Source: Lachnospiraceae bacterium JC7
Lineage (GTDB): Bacteria; Bacillota; Clostridia; Lachnospirales; Lachnospiraceae
Assembly (NCBI GenBank): GCA_000513555.1
Contig: ALYD01000006.1
Location: 1-64,000 of the forward strand
Direction: 5' to 3'
DNA: 64,000 nt
Positions within the stretch are counted from its first letter, which is position 1. Each line of letters starts with the position of its first letter. Under the pieces are notes generated by a model. That model did not search any database, was not told the origin of the DNA, and saw only the letters and a program-made list of their open reading frames with translations. The position numbers and the translations under genes are program-made. This document shows positions 1 through 7,505 of the stretch, one piece after another.

Positions 1-104
1 GAAGAAAAACTTCGATGCTCTGAAAATCTAATTCTTAGAATCTTCAGGGTCTGTGTATTAATCGATCTTTGATTTTCAAGGTTCATGTGGGATCTTATCC
101 CAAA

Positions 105-190
105 CGCAGAGGGTGGGGTTCGAACCCACGTGCCCTTGCGGACAAACGGTTTTCAAGACCGCCTCGTTATGACCACTTCGATACCTCTGC
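105..190 (-). tRNA. tRNA-Ser (UGA)
   Basis: An 86-nt tRNA on the minus strand. The acceptor arms GCAGAGG and CCTCTGC pair perfectly and the discriminator base is G, as usual for serine tRNAs. The anticodon loop CTTGAAA gives anticodon UGA (complement at 153-155). The T-arm GTGGGTTCGAACCCCAC and a long variable arm identify a class II tRNA. The genomic 3' end is G followed by TTT, so CCA is not encoded and must be added after 3' processing, which fits the RNase Z gene at 2816-3736. A good sigma-A promoter lies 66 bp upstream. Bases 1-104, downstream of it, hold only a weak hairpin (about 21-48) and no recognisable gene. Confidence 0.97.
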
Positions 191-255
191 ATGATATTAA
201 ATATCTTTGCAAAACTTATTTTATTAAGTTTTCTGTCGTTTTTGGCGACTTGCTT

Positions 256-284
256 ACTATATACTATCCTTTTCTACTCGTCAA
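256..284 (-). promoter_or_regulatory. sigma-A promoter of tRNA-Ser
   Basis: On the minus strand -35 TTGACG (279-284) and -10 TATAGT (256-261) are separated by exactly 17 bp. Initiation would fall near 249, giving a leader of about 60 nt before the mature tRNA 5' end at 190. Both boxes are close to consensus and nothing else downstream needs them. Confidence 0.7.
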
Positions 285-305
285 GAGGTTTTTAAAAAAA
301 GATAT

Positions 306-386
306 TTAGTAAATTTCAACATTGTTTTTCTTGCACTCTACTATTGCAGCACAAAAAGCATTAAAAAAAGCGACTAAAGTATGCAT
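306..386 (-). CDS. candidate 26-residue small membrane-type protein
   Basis: An ATG at 386 opens 26 codons ending in TAA at 306-308. The ribosome site is strong: AGGAGAGGAG ends about 8 nt before the ATG. The peptide starts MHTLVAFFNAFCAAIVE and ends in a polar, lysine-rich tail, so a short hydrophobic helix followed by a charged end can be seen; it contains two cysteines. It is preceded by its own near-consensus promoter (422-449) and sits alone between tRNA-Ser and ispD. No family is recognised. Promoter, ribosome site and ORF being in the right order and spacing is the main argument that it is expressed; conservation in relatives cannot be judged here. Confidence 0.45.
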   Translation of the reverse strand: MHTLVAFFNAFCAAIVECKKNNVEIY

Positions 387-421
387 TACACTTTCTCCTC
401 TCCTGAATAATTGCTTGTACA

Positions 422-449
422 GTTATGACATTTTTTGAGAAAATGTCAA
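422..449 (-). promoter_or_regulatory. promoter with embedded operator-like dyad
   Basis: On the minus strand -35 TTGACA (444-449, perfect consensus) and -10 CATAAC (422-427) are 16 bp apart, just upstream of the small ORF at 306-386. The spacer is almost entirely a perfect inverted repeat, GACATTTT and AAAATGTC with a 5-nt centre (427-447), overlapping both boxes. A repressor site placed there would block polymerase directly. Bases 450-658 upstream hold no further recognisable feature. Confidence 0.5.
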
Positions 450-658
450 GATTTGTGCTGCCGAAGAGCGGATATGTGATGCACTGTTAAGTCGCTTTAA
501 GCTTTAAAAATATTCAATTTTATCTGGTCAGATTTCTGCTTACTAGGTAATCTTTCAGTTGCTGATGTATACACCTTCGTTTCTGAATTAAAGATGCTCA
601 GTAAATAAATAGCATGAAACAATTAATTATGCTAATTGACGATTTTATATCAAAAAGC

Positions 659-1477
659 TCATTTTGAAAGATATGTTTCTGCAATTTTGATATCTTCAGG
701 TGTAGTTATCTTGATGTTCTCATATGTTCCTGCGACTACTTTCACCCTGGCTCCTGTAAAGGTCTCCACTACCATGGCGTCGTCAGTGACCGGAATCATG
801 AGGCGTCCTTCACTCTCCTTTTGGATGAGTTTTTTATAAGCGCTGTATATAAGTGAGAAGTCGAAGCTCTGTGGTGTTTCCATAAGCCAGACTGAACTTC
901 TCTCAGGGGTTGATTTTACGAAGTGCTCTTCATCGATGATCTTTATGGTATCCTTCACCGGCATACCGATTACTGCAGCATGATACTTTGCTGCATAGTG
1001 AAGTGCATCGTCGATTATTGCATGTGTTATCATAGGGCGGGCGCAGTCGTGGATCATAACGATGGGATCTGCGTCACCTGAGATCGCGACATCGGAATCT
1101 GATGATGTATCGGAGATGTGTTCTGTTTTTCTGATCTCATTTAATCCGTTGAATACGGAATTGTAACGTTCTTTTCCGCCGGGGATAATGGCAGACAGCT
1201 TCTGCAAAGGATATGTTTTGGCAGTATCGCAGGTGCTGTAGATGTCGGATGCCCCGCTTTTTCTGAATTCTGTCAATGTTTCCATATAGGGGATATCCTC
1301 TTCTGCGGTAGTGATGATGATACCGTCAACCGCCGGGTGAGAATCGAACTGTTCTGCACTCCATGTGTAGAGAGGCTTTCCGAGAATCTCCATAAATTGT
1401 TTCTTCTGCTTGCTGTGCATGCGTCTTCCGCTGCCGGCAGCCAGAACGATAGCATATACTTTTCTTCCTTCGTACAT
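659..1477 (-). CDS. ispD: 2-C-methyl-D-erythritol 4-phosphate cytidylyltransferase
   Basis: Transfers CMP from CTP to methylerythritol phosphate in the non-mevalonate isoprenoid pathway; cytosolic. The N-terminus has the nucleotide-binding signature LAAGSGRRM (residues 12-20) followed by KQ, and later motifs are MIHDCARP (about 141-148), PVKDTIK and TDDA near the C-terminus. At 272 residues it is longer than the usual 230 or so. The extra length is an insertion near 70-95 and a Ser/Asp-rich stretch at about 118-138 just before the HDCARP motif. The start is supported by GGAGG 8 nt upstream. It stands alone: the tsaD terminator lies just upstream and the small ORF and tRNA-Ser lie downstream. 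Confidence 0.95.
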   Translation of the reverse strand: MYEGRKVYAIVLAAGSGRRMHSKQKKQFMEILGKPLYTWSAEQFDSHPAVDGIIITTAEEDIPYMETLTEFRKSGASDIYSTCDTAKTYPLQKLSAIIPGGKERYNSVFNGLNEIRKTEHISDTSSDSDVAISGDADPIVMIHDCARPMITHAIIDDALHYAAKYHAAVIGMPVKDTIKIIDEEHFVKSTPERSSVWLMETPQSFDFSLIYSAYKKLIQKESEGRLMIPVTDDAMVVETFTGARVKVVAGTYENIKITTPEDIKIAETYLSK

Positions 1478-1624
1478 AAAATACCTCCGGATAATGACAT
1501 TTGTTTAATTATACTACAAATCAATTAAAAATTCAGAATAGTAAGTTGATTATAATATTATCCACTGACTTTAAGTCAGCTCCGAAAAGACATTTCAACT
1601 CCGGACCGTCTCTGCGTCCACGGA

Positions 1625-1660
1625 TAAAAAAAAACGGCATCTGCTGATGCAGACACCGTT
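1625..1660 (-). terminator. intrinsic terminator after tsaD
   Basis: On the minus strand AACGGTGTCTGC pairs with GCAGATGCCGTT around the loop ATCA, with two adjacent G-T pairs, and runs straight into a tract of nine T. It closes the tsa/rimI/rnz gene run. Confidence 0.8.
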
Positions 1661-1703
1661 CAAATTACAGATTTTATATTACTTATAACAAAATGATGGT
1701 ATA

Positions 1704-2723
1704 TCATCTTTCGCCAAGTTTCAGGTTAGGGCAGGCGTTCAGCTCCAGACCGTCCCTGCGTCCACGGAGATATTCGTAGTATCCGGCACAGCCTATCATG
1801 GCAGCATTGTCAGTGCAAAGGACAGGACTCGGACGGTAGAACCTGATTCCGTTTTCGGCACATTCAGATTCCAGTCTTGATCTGATGTGGGAGTTGGATG
1901 CCACTCCTCCGGCGATGGCGAGCTTCTTGATGCCTCGTTCCCTGCAGAGTCCTATGGCTCTTGAAACAAGGGAGTCTGTCACTGCCTCCTGGAAAGAGGC
2001 ACAAAGATCAGGAATATTGATCTCCGCACCGGTCATTTTCGCTTTATTGATGTGATTAAGCACTGCAGATTTGATTCCTGAGAAGGAGAAGTCGTATGGA
2101 TTACCCGCAACGACACCTCTCGGGAATTCGATGGCATGAGGGTCACCGGTTCTGGCAGCATTGTCAACCTTTGGACCGCCCGGATATCCGAGACCCACTG
2201 CTCTTGCCACCTTGTCAAATGCTTCTCCCGCAGCATCGTCACGGGAACGTCCGACGATCTCATACTTTCCGTAATCTTCCACCATTACAAGGTGAGTGTG
2301 TCCGCCGGAGACGATGAGACATGCAAATGGCGGCTCCAGGTCTTTGTTCTCGATATAGTTGGCACTGATGTGTCCTTCGATATGATGTACACCTATGAGG
2401 GGCTTGTTGAGAGCATAACTCAGGGCCTTGGCTTCAGCCACGCCCACAAGAAGAGCGCCCACAAGACCGGGACCGTAGGTTACTGCAATGGCGTCAATAT
2501 CGTCGAATGTACAGTCTGCTTCCTTCAGTGCCAGTGATACAACATCGTCTATTTTTTCCAAATGCTTACGTGAAGCGATCTCGGGAACGACTCCGCCGTA
2601 TTCTGTGTGAATGGCGATCTGTGATGAAATGATGTTTGATAGTACCTCGCGGCCGTTTCGTATGACCGCGGCGGCTGTTTCATCACAGCTGGATTCAATT
2701 CCCAAAATATTGATATTATTCAT
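1704..2723 (-). CDS. tsaD: tRNA N6-adenosine threonylcarbamoyltransferase
   Basis: Catalytic subunit that places threonylcarbamoyl on A37 of ANN-decoding tRNAs, working with TsaB and TsaE, both encoded in this cluster. The ASKHA-type fold opens with [11 protein letters not shown]; the metal ligands are in HHIEGH and in SGGHTHL, and CTDNAAMIG lies near the C-terminus. The usual length is about 340 residues. An ATG four codons upstream (2735) is possible, but the GGAGG is made from those codons and sits 6 nt before the ATG at 2723, so the 339-residue form is chosen. It is followed by a strong terminator. Confidence 0.97.
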   Translation of the reverse strand: MNNINILGIESSCDETAAAVIRNGREVLSNIISSQIAIHTEYGGVVPEIASRKHLEKIDDVVSLALKEADCTFDDIDAIAVTYGPGLVGALLVGVAEAKALSYALNKPLIGVHHIEGHISANYIENKDLEPPFACLIVSGGHTHLVMVEDYGKYEIVGRSRDDAAGEAFDKVARAVGLGYPGGPKVDNAARTGDPHAIEFPRGVVAGNPYDFSFSGIKSAVLNHINKAKMTGAEINIPDLCASFQEAVTDSLVSRAIGLCRERGIKKLAIAGGVASNSHIRSRLESECAENGIRFYRPSPVLCTDNAAMIGCAGYYEYLRGRRDGLELNACPNLKLGER

Positions 2724-2815
2724 TATTACCTCCATGAGTCAATATGTGCCCTCTTTTACCGGGAGCGGCATATGACTCACAAACTTTGAACATAGCGGTC
2801 GGGACGGTGATCATG

Positions 2816-3736
2816 TCATTCCTGAACTTCGTCGTCAAAGGTAAGGTCCTTTGTCCATCCGTCCCTGGCAAACTTTACAGGATGAATTTTCCAGATGTCG
2901 TCCTTGTAAATGTCAGGGCGCATCTCACTGGGTGAGTAATGTGTGAACCACATCTCCCGTGGCTTTGCCGCGGCACCGATCTCCGCAGCTTCGTACATCA
3001 TCATATGTCTGTTCTTCTTTGCATTGTCAAGCTTATCCCTTTCACCGTACATGCCTTCGCATATGAAAAGATCCACATCCTTCGCCATCTCTGTAATGGC
3101 CGGTGTAGGACGGGTGTCTGTACAGTAGGTCACACTGAGGCCTCTTCTGGCTTCACCCATGACCATGTCAGGTGTATACACTATTCCGTCATCGAGGGTT
3201 ACAGTCTCTCCGTGCTGGAGTCTGTTCCAGTATCGTATAGGAATGTTCTGTTCCTGTGCTCTTGCGGCATCGAACTTGCCCAGTCTGCGAATGCTTACAC
3301 GATAGCCGTAGCAGGTGACCTTATGGTTCACCTTAAAGGCATCGATTACGAAAGGCCCGAACTCAAGCTGCTGAACAGACTCCTCAAGTTCGTGATAAAT
3401 GATCTCGAAAGGAAGCTCCGGAGCAACTATACGAAGTCCGTCTGCTACTCTTCTGAGTCCCTTGGGGCCGATTATATGTATAGGTTCGGTGCGCTCAGCA
3501 TTTCCGATGGACAGCAGCATGCCCGGAAGTCCGGAGATATGGTCTGCATGGAAATGTGTGAAGCAGATAATATCTATGGGTTTTGGAGACCAGCCCTTTT
3601 CTTTCATGGCGATCTGAGTGCCCTCTCCACAGTCAATGAGCATATTACTGCCGCTGCAGCGAAGCATCAGACTGGTCAGCCATCTGTTGGGAAGGGGCAT
3701 CATGCCACCGGTTCCAAGTAAACAAAGATCAAGCAT
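2816..3736 (-). CDS. rnz: ribonuclease Z
   Basis: Metallo-beta-lactamase-fold endonuclease that trims the 3' trailer from tRNA precursors, chiefly those without an encoded CCA such as the tRNA-Ser in this window. The N-terminus GTGGMMP and the zinc motif THFHADH (about residues 61-67) are intact, and later histidines (NHKVTCYG region, WFTHYSP near the end) complete the site. The 306-residue length is normal. AAAGGA lies 8 nt before the ATG. Its position between rimI and tsaD splits the common tsaB-rimI-tsaD order but keeps the theme of tRNA maturation. The 80-nt gap to tsaD shows no terminator. Confidence 0.96.
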   Translation of the reverse strand: MLDLCLLGTGGMMPLPNRWLTSLMLRCSGSNMLIDCGEGTQIAMKEKGWSPKPIDIICFTHFHADHISGLPGMLLSIGNAERTEPIHIIGPKGLRRVADGLRIVAPELPFEIIYHELEESVQQLEFGPFVIDAFKVNHKVTCYGYRVSIRRLGKFDAARAQEQNIPIRYWNRLQHGETVTLDDGIVYTPDMVMGEARRGLSVTYCTDTRPTPAITEMAKDVDLFICEGMYGERDKLDNAKKNRHMMMYEAAEIGAAAKPREMWFTHYSPSEMRPDIYKDDIWKIHPVKFARDGWTKDLTFDDEVQE

Positions 3737-3841
3737 ATATTTTATCCTTTAACTATTTAAAGACTTAAGTGTCGTAGATCTATCTTTCGCTGTGCCTGTA
3801 TAGAAGCATGATATGAGTTTTTATACAGATACACAGGTGTA

Positions 3842-4291
3842 TCATAATTTCAGAACCATGATAACAGCGTCATCCACAGGATCCCTGTAGTATGCTTTTC
3901 TCACGTAAGAATCCTGAAATCCCGTTTTTCTGTAGAGACCTATAGCGGCTTCATTCTTTGAACGGACTTCCAGATAGATATTTTCGGCGCCGTTTTCACG
4001 GGCAATGGAAATCATGTGATTGAGAAGACATTCGCCTATACCCTGCTTACGCATATCCGATGAAACGCAAATGTCTTCCACTTCAGCTTCCGGAGCAAGG
4101 ACACGGAGCACACTGTAGCCCGTAACGTGTGAATCCTCATGTATGACAAAGGGATAGTCGTATGATGAATTAACGGCAGATTCAAAATCTCTTGAACTCC
4201 AGGCCATCTTTCCGAAGGATTCCCTTTCAAGCATGAGAACCTCCGGGATGTCATGCTCCGACATTCCTTTTATTTCAAAGTCATTTGGCAT
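3842..4291 (-). CDS. rimI: ribosomal protein bS18 alanine N-acetyltransferase
   Basis: A GNAT-fold acetyltransferase of 149 residues. The acetyl-CoA binding loop is KQGIGECLL (about residues 92-100), followed by the typical LEVRSKNEAAIGLYRKTGF segment of RimI. The family acetylates the N-terminal alanine of ribosomal protein S18. Its place next to tsaB and tsaE is the conserved one in Firmicutes and supports RimI rather than another GNAT enzyme. AAAGGAC precedes the ATG by about 7 nt. The 105-nt gap to rnz has a possible weak hairpin (about 3795-3830) but no T tract. Confidence 0.9.
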   Translation of the reverse strand: MPNDFEIKGMSEHDIPEVLMLERESFGKMAWSSRDFESAVNSSYDYPFVIHEDSHVTGYSVLRVLAPEAEVEDICVSSDMRKQGIGECLLNHMISIARENGAENIYLEVRSKNEAAIGLYRKTGFQDSYVRKAYYRDPVDDAVIMVLKL

Positions 4292-4372
4292 AAAACAGTC
4301 CTTTATAAAACAGGTTTTGTAAACAGTCAGTATTGTATAATTCTGTTCACATTTATCAAAGCTCCGGAAAAA

Positions 4373-5287
4373 TCAAAGATTCTCCGGAAGAGATTCGTCC
4401 TCATAGCCTGCGTCGGTTCCGATCTTATAGTTCCTTGCGGCAAGGACATCTACAGCCTTTCCCTTTTTCAGCTTATCGGGATCGTCGTGAGTGATGTCGA
4501 ACTCTCTGAGTCCGGCCTCCTCTCTTTCCCTCTCTGCCTGAGGTTTTCTGATGTAGCTAAGGCGGAAATCCTGTCCGCTCACTGTTTCACCCTTTGCGAA
4601 CTTTTCAGCACCGATAACGGCAACAGAAGAAGCCCTCTGTAAAAGATTCTGAGGTCCGGCGAAGCTGTACGGAACGGTGAGATGTCCGGAAAGGAAGTCC
4701 TTATATACAGGGACTGCATCACCTAAGAACAGGTGTCTTCCGCCGACAGCATTGATATGTTCAACAAGCTCGTCCACACCTATGGCCTCTTCCTCTCCTA
4801 TCAGCTTTCCGTTAAGGAATGCAGCGGTGTAGACCTGATTTCTGCGGGCATCCATTATAGGATGTATGAACAGGGAATCGGAAGAAACATCAGCATGTTC
4901 CGAAGCCTTGCCGGATTCGGAAACATTCGCGCCGGAGGAACTGCTGTTATCGCCGGAAGCCGGTGATGAAAGGTCGGAAACATTATGCGCCAGACCTTCC
5001 AGAGTGCTGACCTCAATAAGAGGGATGCCGTAGCCCAGGGCCAGACCCTTGGCAGTGGATGCGCCGATACGGAGTCCCGTGAAGGAACCCGGACCTGCAC
5101 TTACTGCGATGGCATCAAGATCCTTTGCTTCAACTCCGGTACGCGAAAAAATCTCAGCCACCATTGGAAGCAGTGTCTGAGAATGTGTAAGCCCTATATT
5201 TGTGGAATATTCAGAAAGAACGATACCGTCTCTGAGAAGTGCGCAGGAGGCGGTATGTCCTGAGGAATCAATACCTAAAATAAGCAT
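4373..5287 (-). CDS. tsaB: t6A biosynthesis protein TsaB, with Ser-rich insertion
   Basis: Non-catalytic ASKHA-fold partner of TsaD, required for t6A37 formation. The N-terminus LILGIDSSG and the hallmark SAGPGSFTGLRIG (about 63-75) are present. At 304 residues it is about 70 longer than typical. A low-complexity stretch at about residues 103-138, rich in Ser, Gly and Asp, interrupts the fold just before the HPIMDARR motif, and the C-terminus also has a charged extension. AAGGA lies 9 nt before the ATG, and 12 nt separate it from tsaE. Confidence 0.94.
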   Translation of the reverse strand: MLILGIDSSGHTASCALLRDGIVLSEYSTNIGLTHSQTLLPMVAEIFSRTGVEAKDLDAIAVSAGPGSFTGLRIGASTAKGLALGYGIPLIEVSTLEGLAHNVSDLSSPASGDNSSSSGANVSESGKASEHADVSSDSLFIHPIMDARRNQVYTAAFLNGKLIGEEEAIGVDELVEHINAVGGRHLFLGDAVPVYKDFLSGHLTVPYSFAGPQNLLQRASSVAVIGAEKFAKGETVSGQDFRLSYIRKPQAEREREEAGLREFDITHDDPDKLKKGKAVDVLAARNYKIGTDAGYEDESLPENL

Positions 5288-5299
5288 AATTTTATATCC

Positions 5300-5713
5300 T
5301 TAATACTCAATTCTTCTGTAGTCAAAGCCCTTTTCCAGATCCTTTTTGATACGGATCCAGTGAGCCTCCTTCGGAATGATATCCAGAATTAGCTCCGGCC
5401 ATTCTATGATAGTGACTCCCTTACCATAGAAATAGTCTTCATAACCGATCTCTTCCATCTCCGAAGAATCGCCGATCCTGTAAACATCAAAATGATACAG
5501 AGGAAGACGGCCCTCATATTCCTTTACGATGGTAAAGGTAGGAGAATTGACATAATCGTCTATATTTAATCCGGCGGCGAAACCCTGAGTGAAGACTGTT
5601 TTGCCTACTCCGAGATCGCCGTCGAGGCAGATGATATCACCGGGCTTTGCAGCTTCACCGAGTTTCTTTCCGAATGCGAATGTTTCATCCGCGGAATTAC
5701 TCTCAAAAAACAT
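5300..5713 (-). CDS. tsaE: t6A biosynthesis ATPase TsaE
   Basis: A P-loop ATPase of 137 residues that stimulates the TsaBD complex. Walker A is GDLGVGKT (about 33-40), and the family motifs NSPTFTIV and YHFDVYR follow. The ATG shares one base with the TGA of hom (TGATG), so translation is probably coupled. No good ribosome site is seen apart from AGAAAGAAG within hom, which fits coupling. This physically joins the homoserine dehydrogenase gene to the tRNA-modification run. Confidence 0.95.
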   Translation of the reverse strand: MFFESNSADETFAFGKKLGEAAKPGDIICLDGDLGVGKTVFTQGFAAGLNIDDYVNSPTFTIVKEYEGRLPLYHFDVYRIGDSSEMEEIGYEDYFYGKGVTIIEWPELILDIIPKEAHWIRIKKDLEKGFDYRRIEY

Positions 5714-6957
5714 CAGTTTTCTTCTTTCTCAGTACGAATGTAGTGGATGATACGGCGTCCTGTTTTCTCCTCGAAATCCTTCAGGTTGTCAAGGAAATCA
5801 CTTTCGAACATTACGTCTGTAAGGAAGGCGAACTCATCGGTCCTGCCGTTCAGAACTATAGGCTTAAGCTCTGAATCCTCAAGGAAGAACTCCCTGAGAT
5901 CATCCTTTATTTCTTCACAGGTTCCCTCTACACGAAGCATGTAATTGAAAGCATTGGAACCCATAGGTTCTATTTCAAGCATCTTTTCCGACCAGCCGAT
6001 GCCCTGGAATTCATTCTGGTGACGAACGGCTGCGATGATGTCGGATACAACAGCACTTGCTGTTGGGAGCTTTCCGGCACCCATACCGTAGAGCATGGTG
6101 GTACCGAGGCAGTTTCCCACTATTCTGATTCCGTTGTAAACACCGTCAACGCTGAAAAGAGGATCGGACTTGGGAACCACCATAGGCACTACATAGGCAA
6201 AATACTTGTCTTCCACCTGCTGTACAGAACCTAAAAGCTTGATGGTCATACCGAGTTCGCGGGCATAATCGAAATCAAGCTTTGAAATGCTGCGGATGCC
6301 CTCTGTATATATATCCTCATGGCGGCAGCGGTTTCCTGATGCCATACTGAGGAGGATCGCGGTCTTTCTTGAAGTGTCAAAGCCGTCAATGTCTGAGGAC
6401 GGGTCACGCTCCGCATATCCGAGGCGCTGTGCCTCCGCAAGGACCTCGTCAAAATCGGCACCCTTCTCTCTCATGTTAGTGAGGATAAAGTTTGTGGTTC
6501 CGTTCATGATACCGGTGATCTCTGTGAGATTCTCTCCGGCATAATTGTGATATATGGTGCGGATAACAGGTATACCGCCGCCAACGGAAGCTTCGAAATA
6601 AAAGTTGCAGTGGTGCTCCTTTGCGATGCCGATGAGCTTTGAGCCGAAGGCATCAACCAGAGCCTTGTTGGAAGTGACAACATGCTTGCCCTTTTCGAGA
6701 CAGGCCTTTACGAACTCATAGGCAGGATGGATACCGCCCATGGTCTCGACCACAAGTCTGATCTCTTCATCATTCTCGATAATGGAGAAATCGTTTATGA
6801 GCTTGTCCGAGTCCTCAGGTATGGAGTCTCTGATGTCTAAAACATATTTGAGAGTTACAGGCTCACCAACCTTCTTCTGGAGCTGATCCTGATTTATCCT
6901 GAGAACTTCAGCCACTCCTGAACCGATAGTGCCATATCCCATAATTGCGACTTTCAT
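5713..6957 (-). CDS. hom: homoserine dehydrogenase
   Basis: NAD(P)H-dependent reduction of aspartate semialdehyde to homoserine, the branch to threonine and methionine. Residues 7-12 form the Rossmann GYGTIG loop; TSNKALV, GIMNGTTNFIL (about 150-160) and the catalytic segment with DPSSDIDGFDTSRK are intact. The C-terminal region of about 90 residues has the place and look of the regulatory ACT domain (VEGTCEEIKDDLREFF onward). The 414-residue length is normal. AAGGAAG precedes the ATG. It is 21 nt downstream of the ACT-domain regulator gene, a conserved pair in Clostridia. Confidence 0.96.
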   Translation of the reverse strand: MKVAIMGYGTIGSGVAEVLRINQDQLQKKVGEPVTLKYVLDIRDSIPEDSDKLINDFSIIENDEEIRLVVETMGGIHPAYEFVKACLEKGKHVVTSNKALVDAFGSKLIGIAKEHHCNFYFEASVGGGIPVIRTIYHNYAGENLTEITGIMNGTTNFILTNMREKGADFDEVLAEAQRLGYAERDPSSDIDGFDTSRKTAILLSMASGNRCRHEDIYTEGIRSISKLDFDYARELGMTIKLLGSVQQVEDKYFAYVVPMVVPKSDPLFSVDGVYNGIRIVGNCLGTTMLYGMGAGKLPTASAVVSDIIAAVRHQNEFQGIGWSEKMLEIEPMGSNAFNYMLRVEGTCEEIKDDLREFFLEDSELKPIVLNGRTDEFAFLTDVMFESDFLDNLKDFEEKTGRRIIHYIRTEKEEN

Positions 6958-6978
6958 AACTTACTTCCTTTCTGTGTT

Positions 6979-7434
6979 TTATCCCGGAGTGTTTTCCTGG
7001 GACAAAATCTTTACATATTGTATGTTTGGCCACTCTTCGATCTCTCGAATCATGGTGTTGATGTCGGAAGTATCTTCACGAACTTCGATAGATACTGTCA
7101 ATGTTACTATGGAGTTAATGGGAATAGACTGATGGATGGTGAGGATGTTGGCCATGTACTCGGATATCTTGGAACATATCTTGGAAAGATATCCCAGCTC
7201 ATCCCGCATCTGTATCACCAGTGTTACAGTCTTTCCCTTAGTGCTGTCATAAAACGGAAAAATATCTTCTTTATATTTGTAAAAAGAGCTTCGGGAAATA
7301 CCGGCTCTTTCGGTTGCTTCTGCAATGGAAATACCTTTTTCCGATTCAAGTATGCTTTTTACTTCCACAACTTTTTTCAAAACTGTAGGTAATGCTTTTG
7401 TTCTGACAACAAAATAATCGGATTCGCTATTCAT
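6979..7434 (-). CDS. pheB: PheB/UPF0735 ACT-domain protein
   Basis: A 151-residue protein of the UPF0735 family. Residues 1-70 form a helical part with an HTH-like segment (ISIAEATERAGISRSSFYKY), and residues about 75-145 form an ACT domain (VTLVIQMRDELGYLSKI...). ACT domains bind amino acids, and the constant pairing with hom suggests control of the homoserine branch, though the mechanism is not established. GGAGG lies 8 nt before the ATG. The 71-nt gap to prfB upstream contains a possible weak hairpin at 7463-7496. Confidence 0.9.
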   Translation of the reverse strand: MNSESDYFVVRTKALPTVLKKVVEVKSILESEKGISIAEATERAGISRSSFYKYKEDIFPFYDSTKGKTVTLVIQMRDELGYLSKICSKISEYMANILTIHQSIPINSIVTLTVSIEVREDTSDINTMIREIEEWPNIQYVKILSQENTPG

Positions 7435-7505
7435 TTGAAGCCTCCAGGTAAGTAATATAGCGACACTGTTTACTCAATGAATAAATGTGCCGCGTGGATA
7501 GTCGA

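Noticed and set aside
85-309. 74-codon open frame on the plus strand
   Set aside because: It runs through the tRNA-Ser gene and its promoter on the opposite strand and has no ribosome site.
367-498. Long imperfect stem (AAAGCGACT arms about 120 bp apart) followed by T7 on the minus strand, as a possible non-coding RNA
   Set aside because: The right arm lies upstream of the promoter at 422-449, so both arms would not be on the same transcript from that promoter; the T tract falls inside the small ORF.
2939-3721. 260-codon open frame opposite rnz
   Set aside because: Shadow of a strongly conserved gene; Cys/His-rich composition and no ribosome site.
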